Assembly (NCBI GenBank): GCA_965215345.1
Contig: CBDCDL010000002.1
Location: 372,001 to 436,000, forward strand
Length of the DNA: 64,000 nucleotides
Origin: CATQHW01 sp965215345
Lineage (GTDB): Bacteria > Spirochaetota > Spirochaetia > SZUA-6 > Bin103
Direction: 5' to 3'
Position numbers and translations under genes: made by a program. Below, in pieces: positions 27,132-34,909 of the stretch; the first letter of the stretch is position 1, and every line of letters starts with the position of its first letter. Under the pieces are notes generated by a model. The model worked only from the letters and a program-made list of their open reading frames with translations, did no database searches and had not been told where the DNA came from.

Positions 27132-27967
27132 GTCCCAACGCCCAGCGCACGGCGAAACGCCCGCGCTGCGCGATATCCCACCGCCCACGGACGATCATCC
27201 CGATGGTATCGGATCGCGTCTTCTATCTGATCGGCGACGTGCTCGAGCTCCGGCAGGCTCGACTGCTCCGCCGGCCGCGCCTCCACCTGCCCCACGTAAT
27301 CCGCGACCGCACACAACCGTGCCCTGCCCCTGAAACCGGCCAGGAACTCGATCAGCGGCGCGTCCGAGAACAGCTTGTGTGCCTGCTCGATGAACCGTGC
27401 GTCAACCTCCGGAATCGCGTACGGATCCAATCCCAAGGCGCCTGACGCTTCGCAGAACGCCAGCTCGTCCGGATCGCTACGAGACTCGACAACCCGAGAC
27501 CAACACACGGAGACTTCGCTATTGCGAAGCCCTTCGCCGGCAAGCCTGTCCACGACGGCCTCGATGAACCCCGACAGCGTCGCCTCTGCAGCGCCTCGCG
27601 GAAGCGTTTCGTCTCCAGCGAACGGGAAGCTCAGATGCGGGTTCTCGCTGTAGAAGCTCTTGCCGGTAATCTCGAACGTCGAGCCGTCGGCTCTGAAGCT
27701 CAGGTCAGGGAGGGCAAACCCGGTTCGATAGCGTTGTATGCGATGCTCCCGGTCGCGACCGCCGAACACGATCCACCAGTCGGTCGCGAGACCTTCGGCA
27801 AGATGGACAGCGGGAACGATCAGAGCCTCGGTGTCTTCGTTAGACACAAAGTCGAAGAAGCGGCAGGCGTTCTGATCCGAGACGTAGATCCGCAGATCGC
27901 ACAGCGTCGCGCGCTCCTCGGCCGCGCCATTCGAGCCGCCGTCAATCCACTCTACCGAAAATCTCAT
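26678..27967 (-). CDS. ImmA/IrrE-like protein without the HExxH zinc motif
   Basis: About 429 residues. The C-terminal third has the layout of ImmA/IrrE-associated proteins: VRALVARTDGGTRIHLHDHQ, NNFAFARAVGDAVCF, ATGRAFAAEFLAP and EEIADEFDVSSYVIENQIRN. In active family members the helix corresponding to NFAFARAVGD reads F-x-x-AHELGH; here both His and the Glu are replaced, so metalloprotease activity is unlikely. The N-terminal 200 residues (DLRIYVSDQNACRFFDFVSN, WWIVFGGRDREHRIQRYRTG) are unrecognised. The start at the ATG follows a GTG three codons upstream. A signal-sensing or structural role is possible. Confidence 0.6.
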   Translation of the reverse strand: MRFSVEWIDGGSNGAAEERATLCDLRIYVSDQNACRFFDFVSNEDTEALIVPAVHLAEGLATDWWIVFGGRDREHRIQRYRTGFALPDLSFRADGSTFEITGKSFYSENPHLSFPFAGDETLPRGAAEATLSGFIEAVVDRLAGEGLRNSEVSVCWSRVVESRSDPDELAFCEASGALGLDPYAIPEVDARFIEQAHKLFSDAPLIEFLAGFRGRARLCAVADYVGQVEARPAEQSSLPELEHVADQIEDAIRYHRDDRPWAVGYRAARAFRRALGVGTDRRSTSQAFLARQLGGARFEPARLFSGVRALVARTDGGTRIHLHDHQQGSRSADAGARTNNFAFARAVGDAVCFRDARRSVINDLHHAERQATGRAFAAEFLAPVDGVVDMYEDRYDEEEIADEFDVSSYVIENQIRNQNRIRGACRALE

Positions 27968-28410
27968 CACGTTCACTCTTGTCGATCGGCCAACCCTTGT
28001 AGAGCCCGGCAGCGGTATTCATACAGTAGCCACACCAATGCTGACCACGGGAGTCCCGGTACCATATCTTGTGCGGAGCACGTTCAGGTTTCTGCCCGGG
28101 CCGTTTCATTGCCTGGTTACGTCTTCACGGACGACACATGGACCTTATGCGGAAAGGATGCCGACTATCAAGCTGCCGAGCAGCCGAGGGTAATTCCTCT
28201 GACTGACTTGATCACGGAGCTACCGCTGCCGTGACCTCTGGCGCACGGGGCAGGCTCAACGTCTCCATGTATGCGTCTCCTCATTCGAAATCTCGGTGAC
28301 AACAAGCCGCTACGCCCATCAGGAAATGGGCAACCAGCCCGAAATCGGAACGTCGTCCGCATGGCCCGGTCACAAACAACCGCTGTCGTCGCCGGCGAGT
28401 TGCATCGCGG
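27968..28410. other. Gene-poor stretch with a possible gene remnant
   Basis: About 440 bases between two minus-strand genes. On the plus strand an open stretch ending at 28234 reads VFTDDTWTLCGKDADYQAAE and PRVIPLTDLITELPLP, which looks like the end of a real protein but has no convincing start or family. Nothing else is recognised. Confidence 0.3.
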
Positions 28411-29073
28411 TCAAGAGGCCGCCGTCCAGAGGCGGTCTTTCAGGAAGTGCGAAAACAGGTCGCGTCCTCGGACGTTGCCGTAACTTCGGGTCGTCGTGTT
28501 CCACCAGCGACTGCCGGGGTGAGGCGTGCTGGTGGACGGAATGCCGCGCTCCCGCGTGACACGCTCCGCGTGGCAGCCGGCGAAGCGTGACGTGACGATT
28601 ACCAGTTCCGGCTGATGGTACAGGATGAACCACCTGAGCGCTTCTTCGGCCACCTCCAGATCCCGTCGACGTACATTGCCTTCCATGCTGCCGCCGGCGG
28701 TCGGCGCCGGGCGCAGGAAGTAGTTGCAGTACGCGATGTGGTTGAGGGGGAAGCCGTCGGGCGTCACGCCCGCGTCGGTGAGTGTCCGGGCGATCTCGTC
28801 CTCGATCGCGCGGTAGATTCGGTGCGCCCGGTACCGACGGCCGGTGATGTTGCCGGTCGTGGAGGCCCACCGGATCTCCTCCGGGCTCAGGTCATCCTGG
28901 CTGCTGCGGTACCAGCGGTCGGGGTCGTGGTGGATGGTCGAACCGGGCGGCAGATAGTGGCTCTCGCCGATGACCAGCAGGCGCTTGTGACGTTCGTCCT
29001 GGTAGCGGCTGCCGATCCACGGCTGCATGCAGGGGAAACGGCGCAGGTGATCCGGGAGTGCGATCGTGGTCAC
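28411..29073 (-). CDS. GESHY-motif protein, possibly of uracil-DNA-glycosylase fold
   Basis: About 220 residues from a GTG at 29073 that overlaps the WYL stop (GTGA). Landmarks are RLLVIGESHYLPPGSTIHHD, ITGRRYRAHRIYRAIEDEIA, FPLNHIAYCNYFLRPAPTAG, ELVIVTSRFAGCHAERVTRE and a late STPHPGSRWWN. The order GESHY near the N-terminus, an N-Y-F central strand and a HPG-containing C-terminal loop recalls the uracil-DNA glycosylase superfamily, but no catalytic assignment can be made. Third gene of the GTPase-WYL operon; it may act on nucleic acid. Confidence 0.5.
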   Translation of the reverse strand: MTTIALPDHLRRFPCMQPWIGSRYQDERHKRLLVIGESHYLPPGSTIHHDPDRWYRSSQDDLSPEEIRWASTTGNITGRRYRAHRIYRAIEDEIARTLTDAGVTPDGFPLNHIAYCNYFLRPAPTAGGSMEGNVRRRDLEVAEEALRWFILYHQPELVIVTSRFAGCHAERVTRERGIPSTSTPHPGSRWWNTTTRSYGNVRGRDLFSHFLKDRLWTAAS

Positions 29074-30062
29074 GATGGCGCTCCGTGGTGGGTGGCGAGA
29101 GTGGCGCACATCTCCGCCAGGCGACGGCGCAGGGATTCGGGCTGTTCGACGGTAACGGCGGTCCCCCACGTGACCAGGTGCCAGCACATCTCGTGAAGGC
29201 CGCCGGCAGTGAAGCGGACCGTCATCGAGCCGTCGTCGTTGCGATCCATGGTCTGGTCGGGATGGAACACGAATTCTGCCACGTCATCAACGACGCATGG
29301 GGCGAAGCGCAGCACCACGGTCACCGGCTTCTCCTGAAACGTCCCGAATGAACGACTCGCGAAGCGCCGCAGGTCGAACGCCGGGTCGCGCGTGAACGAC
29401 TCATCGGTGAAGGAGGCCGCGCTGATACGCGACAAGCGCCACAGCCACATCTCGGCGTCTCGTTCGGCGCGGCCGATCAGGAAGGCGCGGTTGCCGTAGA
29501 GCAGGCCGTAGGGCTCGACGCGCCGGCGGGTGCTCTGCCCGGTCCCGCGCGCCGCGTAGTCGAACGCCACGACGCGGCGGAGCTTGATGGCGTCGCGCAG
29601 GATCGCCAGCAGGCCCTCGTCCAGGCGAGGCCGCGGGCCGGGACGCATCGCCAGGCCCTCGGCCTCGGTCAGCGCCTGCACGTCGGGCTCGATGCCGCGG
29701 AGCAATTCGGCTTCCAGCAGGGCGCGGAGCTTGTCGTCGAGGCGGCGGAGCATGACCGAGCGTTCCTCCAGGCCGGTGCGTTCCAGGGCCGCAGCGGCGG
29801 CGTCCAGCTCGGCCAGTTCCTCTGCGGATACCGAGACCGCGTGGCGGAGGATGGGCGCCCGCAGCCGCCAGTGGCGCCGGGCCTCCCCCGTGTCCACCAG
29901 TTCCAGCGGTCCGAATACGTCCTCCACGGCGTCACGCAGGCGCTCCGCGGTACGCCGGCTCACGCCGAAATCGCGCCGGATGTCGTCCAGCGTCAGACCG
30001 CTCCAGCTCCCCTGCAGCCGTATCGCCAGCCGCACGATGTCCGCCGCGCGGTCGTAAGGCAC
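29070..30062 (-). CDS. WYL-domain transcriptional regulator
   Basis: 330 residues from a GTG at 30062. Residues 1-70 are a winged helix (LTLDDIRRDFGVSRRTAERL). A helical linker leads to the WYL domain near 160-225: RRVVAFDYAARGTGQSTRRR, VEPYGLLYGNRAFLIGRAE and MWLWRLSRISAASFTDESF. The C-terminal extension (VVLRFAPCVVDDVAEFVFHP and WHLVTWGTAVTVEQPESLRR) is the WCX domain. Such proteins sense nucleotide or nucleic-acid ligands and commonly repress defence operons (BrxR and CapW types). It sits between the GTPase and the GESHY gene and is the natural candidate to bind the shared palindrome. Confidence 0.85.
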   Translation of the reverse strand: MPYDRAADIVRLAIRLQGSWSGLTLDDIRRDFGVSRRTAERLRDAVEDVFGPLELVDTGEARRHWRLRAPILRHAVSVSAEELAELDAAAAALERTGLEERSVMLRRLDDKLRALLEAELLRGIEPDVQALTEAEGLAMRPGPRPRLDEGLLAILRDAIKLRRVVAFDYAARGTGQSTRRRVEPYGLLYGNRAFLIGRAERDAEMWLWRLSRISAASFTDESFTRDPAFDLRRFASRSFGTFQEKPVTVVLRFAPCVVDDVAEFVFHPDQTMDRNDDGSMTVRFTAGGLHEMCWHLVTWGTAVTVEQPESLRRRLAEMCATLATHHGAPS

Positions 30063-30089
30063 GTGTCCTCTCCTTCGTTCAGTCCACGC

Positions 30090-31205
30090 TCAACCGCGCC
30101 TGGCCATACGGTCCTTGAATTCTCGGGCGATGGCTTCCGGCTCAGGCGCCTCGCCCTCGGAGGCGGTGAACAGCTTGGCCAGCACGGCGACGTACGCCTC
30201 GCCCAGCGCGGTGGTGAGGCCGGCCGCGGTCCCCGCGGAGATGACACCGCCGGCGATCGTGCCCACGCCGGGCACGAACTTCAGCAGGTTGGAGACCACG
30301 GCGCGCCCCAGGAAGGTGGCGCCCGCCGTGCCGGCGGTGGCGGAGACGAGCATGCCGAGAAACGCCTGGGAGAGCTCGATCCCGAAGACGGCCGAGATGC
30401 CGGCCAGCATGCCGATCTGTATGGGGATCAGCAGCGCGGCATCGGAGAACGGAATGGGGCTTGCTCCCGCGGCCGCAGCAGCCGCCGCGGACCCCGCCAC
30501 GACCTTGTGCGCGCGTTTCTTCTTGAGGTCGATGCTCGCCTTCTGGGCAGCCGCGAAGGCCCGTTGGACCGCTTCCGGGATCACCTCCGCCGTCGCGTCC
30601 ACGAGGTCCTGCAGCCCCATCGGCGGCGCCACGTGACCGTCGTCGTAGCGCTCGCTCAGCGCCCGCACGCGCACCACGTTCCTGGCCTCGGGCAGCAGCC
30701 GCTGCACCTCGGTCCGGAATCCGTCGTCGGCACGCGCCTTGGTGACGACGCCCAGCACCGGCATGAAGTCCGCGAGCCGTTCGTGCAGCTCGATCTCGGC
30801 GTCCTCGATGCGCCTGCCGTCCTCGGCAACGCACACCCACGCGACGTGGACGTGCTCGTTGACGTCCGGCTCGCCGGACTTCGCCTTCACGAGTTCCGCC
30901 AGCTCGTCGATGATCTGCCGGTACTCCTTCAGCTCCAGCCCCCTGGTGTCGAATATCCCCAGCGGGATGCCCTTCTTCGTGTAGTAGCGGGTCTCCTTCG
31001 TGACCGGCCGGCCCTGTCCCGTCTGGGCGAGCCGCCCCTGAAAGACCTCGTTGATCAGCGTGCTCTTGCCGACGCCCGTGCGGCCGGCGATGAGGACGTT
31101 GACCTTCCCCGTCTCCTGGGCGGCGTCGCGGATGGAGCGCTTGATCGTGCTCAGGATGTCCCCCGAGTCTTCGAAGCGGTCGAGTGAAACGAGCGTGTCC
31201 TGCAT
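30090..31205 (-). CDS. GTPase with C-terminal DUF697-like membrane region
   Basis: About 371 residues. The ATG at 31205 is chosen over an upstream open stretch because AGGAGGAGGA lies 7 bases before it. GTPase motifs: GRTGVGKS (41-48), a Thr-containing switch, DTRG (86-89) and TKARAD (155-160). The second half (about 225-340) is rich in Ala and Gly hydrophobic helices (VAGSAAAAAAAGASPIPFSD, IQIGMLAGISAVFGIELSQA, LLKFVPGVGTIAGGVISAGT), as in YcjF/DUF697 GTPases that sit at the membrane. First gene of a three-gene operon with its own copy of the shared palindrome 38 bases upstream. Confidence 0.85.
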   Translation of the reverse strand: MQDTLVSLDRFEDSGDILSTIKRSIRDAAQETGKVNVLIAGRTGVGKSTLINEVFQGRLAQTGQGRPVTKETRYYTKKGIPLGIFDTRGLELKEYRQIIDELAELVKAKSGEPDVNEHVHVAWVCVAEDGRRIEDAEIELHERLADFMPVLGVVTKARADDGFRTEVQRLLPEARNVVRVRALSERYDDGHVAPPMGLQDLVDATAEVIPEAVQRAFAAAQKASIDLKKKRAHKVVAGSAAAAAAAGASPIPFSDAALLIPIQIGMLAGISAVFGIELSQAFLGMLVSATAGTAGATFLGRAVVSNLLKFVPGVGTIAGGVISAGTAAGLTTALGEAYVAVLAKLFTASEGEAPEPEAIAREFKDRMARRG

Positions 31206-31240
31206 GGCTGTCGTCCTCCTCCTGACCAAGGTACGGGGCG

Positions 31241-31263
31241 GGTACGTCAGATTCGGACGTACC
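31241..31263. promoter_or_regulatory. Palindromic operator upstream of GTPase/WYL operon
   Basis: GGTACGTC-AGATTCG-GACGTACC is a perfect 8-base inverted repeat with a 7-base spacer. Twenty-one of its bases, including the asymmetric spacer, match 25699-25719. It lies 38 bases before the GTPase start, where a repressor would block transcription. Confidence 0.75.
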
Positions 31264-31297
31264 CGGTCAGAAAATGAGGAAGACGCTGAGTGTCGAC

Positions 31298-31540
31298 TCA
31301 GGAGCCCGCATCCGGATCCAACACGGAGTCGAGGTCGCGCCGGAAGTCGTCCACGTCGACGCAGGGAACGCGCTTCCATCGCGCCAGCAACGTGGCGCCG
31401 TCCGGGCCGCGCCGACCGAGCGGCCGCAACTCGGCGACCGGCCGTCCCGACCGGGTGATCGTGAGGCGCTTCCCCGCCAGCACGCGGTCGATCACCTCGC
31501 GACCGTGGTTGCGAAGATCGCTGACCGTAGCCTGTGCCAT
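31298..31540 (-). CDS. Phd/YefM-type antitoxin without adjacent toxin
   Basis: 80 residues: MAQATVSDLRNHGREVIDRV, then LAGKRLTITRSGRPVAELRP, which is the full Phd/YefM DNA-binding fold with the beta turn G-K-x-x-x-I-T-R-x-G-x-P-V-A. The C-terminus (WKRVPCVDVDDFRRDLDSVL) resembles antitoxins that partner PIN toxins. No PIN, RelE or Doc gene follows on either side; the sequence downstream is the operator of the GTPase operon. It is an orphan or has lost its toxin. Confidence 0.75.
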   Translation of the reverse strand: MAQATVSDLRNHGREVIDRVLAGKRLTITRSGRPVAELRPLGRRGPDGATLLARWKRVPCVDVDDFRRDLDSVLDPDAGS

Positions 31541-31681
31541 GCGCTACCGTATCCCACGTGATACCCGAATGGCAGGGTGGTCACCGTCGCGCGCAGCGCC
31601 GACTCCTGGAGGCTGAGATGCGAGAACTCGGGGTTTGGCGAGGCGGAGCTTGCGCGCTACATTGGTCGGAGGGGGTGACTG

Positions 31682-32101
31682 ATGGCGTTGAGCGAAGAGC
31701 GGCAGCAGGTGCTGCGCATGGTGGAGCAGGGCGCGATCACCGCGGACGAAGGCTCCAAGCTGATCATGGCGCTCGGTATCGAAGAGCAGGTGGAGCGGCA
31801 GGAGCGGGAGCCGCCCGAAGAGCACGCCGAGGCTCCGGCGGAGGCCGCCGCCACCAGCGATGACGTGCAGGTGCGCATCGCGCTCGCCAGCGGGGACGGC
31901 CACGTGGTCACGCTGGTCCTGCCGCTGCAGCTTGCCCGCTTCGCGTTGCCGCTGCTCGACCTTCCCCATGCGGCCGTGCTCGGCGAGCACGGCGTGGACA
32001 TCAACCGCATCCGCGAGGCGTTGCGGTCGGGCGAGCCGTGCGACATCCTGGACTACCAGGACGAGGAGTCAGGACACCGGATCCAGATCGTGATCGCCTG
32101 A
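31682..32101 (+). CDS. SHOCT-like domain protein
   Basis: 139 residues. The N-terminus MALSEERQQVLRMVEQGAIT, then ADEGSKLIMAL, is the SHOCT-like/LiaX-YvlB N-terminal helix pair (E-R-x-x-x-L-x-M-x-x-x-G-x-I-T-x-x-E-A). An Ala/Glu linker is followed by a beta-alpha part (VRIALASGDGHVVTLVLPLQ) ending HRIQIVIA. It ends one base before the convergent M24 peptidase stop. The function of these small proteins is unclear; oligomerisation or envelope-stress roles are known for relatives. Confidence 0.6.
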   Translation: MALSEERQQVLRMVEQGAITADEGSKLIMALGIEEQVERQEREPPEEHAEAPAEAAATSDDVQVRIALASGDGHVVTLVLPLQLARFALPLLDLPHAAVLGEHGVDINRIREALRSGEPCDILDYQDEESGHRIQIVIA

Positions 32102-32102
32102 C

Positions 32103-33191
32103 TCAGCCGATCGCCCGCAGGGCGGTCGGCGCGGCGCTGAGCGTGCGCGCGCCGGTTTCCGTCACCAGCACCAGGTCCTCGACCCGGACCCCGCCCCATC
32201 CCGCGCGGTAGGCGCCGGGCTCGATCGTCACCACGTCACCGACCGCCAGCTCGGTGCCGGTATCGACGCGCAGGCTCGGCGCCTCATGGATGTCGAGCCC
32301 GACGCCATGGCCGACGCCGTGCCGCCACCAGTCCTCGATACCCGCGGCGACGAACTCCATGCGGGCGGCTTCGTTGAGTGCGTCGCTGACGACCCCGGGG
32401 CCGACCAGCGCGAGCGCCCGGTCGTGCGCCCGCAGCACCGCGGCGTGCACGCGGCGCTGCTCGGCGTCGGGCTCGCCGACCACCCAGGCACGGGTGAGGT
32501 CGCTGCGATAGCCGCCCACCGTGGCGCCGCAGTCGATGCACACCACGTCGCCCGCGGCAAGCCGCCGGTCGGTCGGCTGCGCGTGCGGGAGCGCGCTGTG
32601 CGGGCCTGCGGCCACGATCGTCGGGAAGGCCGGCTCCTCCGAGCCGCGGCGCCGCATCTGCAGCTCCAGCTCCAGCACGATGTCGCGCTCGGCCGCTCCG
32701 GCGCGCGCCAGGCGGGCGGTCGCCTCCAGCGCATGGTCGACGATGCGGGCGGCGGCCTCGATGGAGGCGATCTCCTCCGGCGCCTTGCACCGGCGCCGTT
32801 CTTCCACCAGTCCTTCGGCCGGCACGAAGCAGGCGCTTCCGGCATCCCGGAGCCTGTCCAGCATTCCGGCGGTGACGCCCTCCGGCTCGTATCCGATGCG
32901 GGAGAAGCCCCGAGAGCGGCAGGACTCCCCGATCATCTCGGCAGGGCTTCCTCCGGCGGGGAGTATCTCCACCTCCCAGTCCGGGCACTCGGCGGAGGCC
33001 TGTTCCTGGTAGCGGCCGTCGGTGATCAGCACGCACCGGCCGCGGGCGATCAGCAGCGCGGCCGAGCTGCCGGAGAAGCCGCTCAGGTAGCGGACGTCGG
33101 TGCGCGGCAATCCCTCGCCGTGCAGGCAGAGCAGCGCGTCGACACCGGCATCGTGGAGAGTCCCGGCGACCGCGTCGGCTCGCTCGCGCAC
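32103..33191 (-). CDS. M24-family Xaa-Pro aminopeptidase
   Basis: About 362 residues. The creatinase-like N-terminal domain includes DALLCLHGEGLPRTDVRYLS and DGRYQEQASAECPDW. The pita-bread catalytic domain supplies the metal ligands in order: CIDCGATVGGYRSDLTR (two Asp), GHGVGLDIHEAPSL (His), TIEPGAYR (Glu) and GGVRVEDLVLVTE (Glu). All five ligands are present. It likely removes N-terminal residues before proline. The start is uncertain: a GTG at 33191 directly follows the upstream stop, while a TTG at 33215 would overlap that gene by 23 bases. Confidence 0.88.
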   Translation of the reverse strand: MRERADAVAGTLHDAGVDALLCLHGEGLPRTDVRYLSGFSGSSAALLIARGRCVLITDGRYQEQASAECPDWEVEILPAGGSPAEMIGESCRSRGFSRIGYEPEGVTAGMLDRLRDAGSACFVPAEGLVEERRRCKAPEEIASIEAAARIVDHALEATARLARAGAAERDIVLELELQMRRRGSEEPAFPTIVAAGPHSALPHAQPTDRRLAAGDVVCIDCGATVGGYRSDLTRAWVVGEPDAEQRRVHAAVLRAHDRALALVGPGVVSDALNEAARMEFVAAGIEDWWRHGVGHGVGLDIHEAPSLRVDTGTELAVGDVVTIEPGAYRAGWGGVRVEDLVLVTETGARTLSAAPTALRAIG

Positions 33192-33192
33192 C

Positions 33193-34461
33193 TCAGCCGC
33201 CGCGCGCCTCGGCAATCAGGGAACGGATGATCGAAAACTGATCACGGTTAGGCGGCACGCGGGCGAGGAGGAACTGCCGGCCGTTGACGAACAACGTAGG
33301 GGTGGCCGTCAAGCCGGCTCGGTCCGCCTCGGCAATGTCGGCTTCGATCTTCGCGCGCACCTTGCGGTCGTCCAGGGCGGTGCGCGCGAGCTCGGGATCG
33401 CTCAGGCCCACCTGCCGGGCGTAATCGACCAGCCGGTTCGGCCCGTACCGCTGGAAGTTCGCGAAGAGCGTTTCGTTGTATTCCCAGAACTTTCCTTCCT
33501 GGTACGCCACATAGGCTGCTGCCGCCGCCGCACAGGAACTGCTGCGGCTGGTGCGCGGCATGGACCGGTTGCAGGTGCCGTCGAGCGGATAGAACTTGTA
33601 CACCAGCCGCACGTCGGAGAACGCGTTTGCCACCTCGGCGATCTTGGGATCGAACTCGCGACAGTGCGGGCAGTTGTGGTCGGCGAACACCACCAGGGTG
33701 ATGGGCGCGTTCGGATCGCCGAGCTGCGGGCTGTCGTTCACCCGGAACTCGAAGCTCCTGAACCTCAGGTACCGGTCGGCAAGCCGCTGCGAGTCGCGCG
33801 CTTCGAATATCTGCTGTTCCAGAAGCTGCCGTTCCGCGCCCGAGGACAGGCCCCAGGTCGCGGCCACCGCCACCACGATGCCGATGCAGCCGGCCATGAC
33901 TCCGGGCCCGATCGCCGGGCCGGCCAGCGACTTCACCGCCCGCTTCAGGCGCTCGGCGCCGCCGGCCAAGCCGAATACCAGGGTTCCGGCCAGCGCCAGG
34001 TTCACGAGCTGCAACGCCGTGCAGTACAGGCAGAGCGCCCGGATGACGAAGAAGGAGATCACCGCCAGCACCACCGAGACCGCCGTCGCGGCCAGCGCCA
34101 GGACGGCGGCGCCGCCGATCAGTCCCTGGCGGACGCGGGTGCTGAAGTGCGCGACCACCAGCGCCGCCAGCACGGCGGCGTGCATCCCCAGCCCGAAGGC
34201 GGAGATCGGCACGCGGCCGATCGCCGCGAACGCCGACGAGCTGATCCGGTCGCAGTCCACGTAGGCGTTGATGGCGCAGCCGGTCGCCGCGCCCACGACG
34301 GTGTGCTGGAAGTAGTTGCGAGTCAGGACGAAGCCGAGCACGACGCCGGCCAGCGCCAGGGCGATGGCGACATACGGGATGACGCTGTTGCGAAACAGCT
34401 CGGCCGGCAGTGCCGGCTGCTGGACGGTCTCGGCGGCGGCCGTCGGGGCGTTCTTTGCCAC
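33193..34461 (-). CDS. VKOR-DsbA fusion, thiol-oxidising membrane protein
   Basis: 422 residues. The N-terminal part has several membrane helices (VIPYVAIALALAGVVLGFVL and others, about 25-215) with VKOR cysteines: GCAINAYVDCDRISSS (loop pair) and CLYCTALQLVN (CxxC that meets quinone). After a signal-like helix (CIGIVVAVAATWGL) comes a periplasmic DsbA-type thioredoxin domain: VVFADHNCPHCREFDPKIAE with CPHC, and TATPTLFVNGRQFLL with the cis-Pro. It would take electrons from substrate thiols and give them to quinone, making disulfides in exported proteins in one chain. The following peptidase gene is directly adjacent. Confidence 0.9.
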   Translation of the reverse strand: MAKNAPTAAAETVQQPALPAELFRNSVIPYVAIALALAGVVLGFVLTRNYFQHTVVGAATGCAINAYVDCDRISSSAFAAIGRVPISAFGLGMHAAVLAALVVAHFSTRVRQGLIGGAAVLALAATAVSVVLAVISFFVIRALCLYCTALQLVNLALAGTLVFGLAGGAERLKRAVKSLAGPAIGPGVMAGCIGIVVAVAATWGLSSGAERQLLEQQIFEARDSQRLADRYLRFRSFEFRVNDSPQLGDPNAPITLVVFADHNCPHCREFDPKIAEVANAFSDVRLVYKFYPLDGTCNRSMPRTSRSSSCAAAAAAYVAYQEGKFWEYNETLFANFQRYGPNRLVDYARQVGLSDPELARTALDDRKVRAKIEADIAEADRAGLTATPTLFVNGRQFLLARVPPNRDQFSIIRSLIAEARGG

Positions 34462-34627
34462 GTTCTACTCCTCCGATGCGTGTGCCGAGCCTGCCGTCAC
34501 CGGCGGGCGCCGGCGACGGACGCTCATCTGCAAATATCGTCCGCCCGGACGGACGGTACAACCCCCGTCCGCCATGTTCCGGTGCCTGCGCGCCGTGCGA
34601 CCGTGGGGGGGGGAGGGCATAGACATG

Positions 34628-34646
34628 AATACGGAAATACCGTATT
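34628..34646. promoter_or_regulatory. Inverted repeat operator before the antitoxin gene
   Basis: AATACGG-AAATA-CCGTATT is a perfect 7-base inverted repeat with a 5-base spacer, 8 bases before the antitoxin ATG. This position suits autorepression by the antitoxin-toxin complex. Confidence 0.65.
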
Positions 34647-34654
34647 TATGGTCC

Positions 34655-34909
34655 ATGAAGACCACCATCGACGTTCGTGACGACGTGCTGCGTCGGGCCA
34701 AGGCCAGGGCCGCGCTGCGCGGCCAGCCTCTCAGTCGCTTCATCGAGCTCTCGCTGGAGCGTGCCCTGAGAGACGAAGAGCCGGACTCTTCATCATGGGC
34801 GGACTGGGCGCTGGGTCTCCCGACTGTCCCTTCGAAATCCATCGTGGAACTGAACGAAACGCTGCGCGACGCCGACTTCCGGCCGGTCGATCCCGAGATG
34901 TGGCGGTGA
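34655..34909 (+). CDS. vapB: Antitoxin of a VapBC-type pair
   Basis: 84 residues: MKTTIDVRDDVLRRAKARAA, LRGQPLSRFIELSLERAL, then an acidic tail with ADWALGLPTVPSKSI and a closing DFRPVDPEMWR. The N-terminal strand and helices are ribbon-helix-helix. The stop overlaps the toxin start (GTGA). A perfect inverted repeat lies directly upstream and is the expected operator. A decayed relative of this pair is found at 47322-47884. Confidence 0.8.
   Translation: MKTTIDVRDDVLRRAKARAALRGQPLSRFIELSLERALRDEEPDSSSWADWALGLPTVPSKSIVELNETLRDADFRPVDPEMWR

Noticed and set aside
28078..28234. A real gene ending at 28234 on the plus strand
   Set aside because: The last 40 codons look protein-like, but there is no start or ribosome site and upstream the frame runs antisense through the ImmA-like gene; kept only as a possible remnant.
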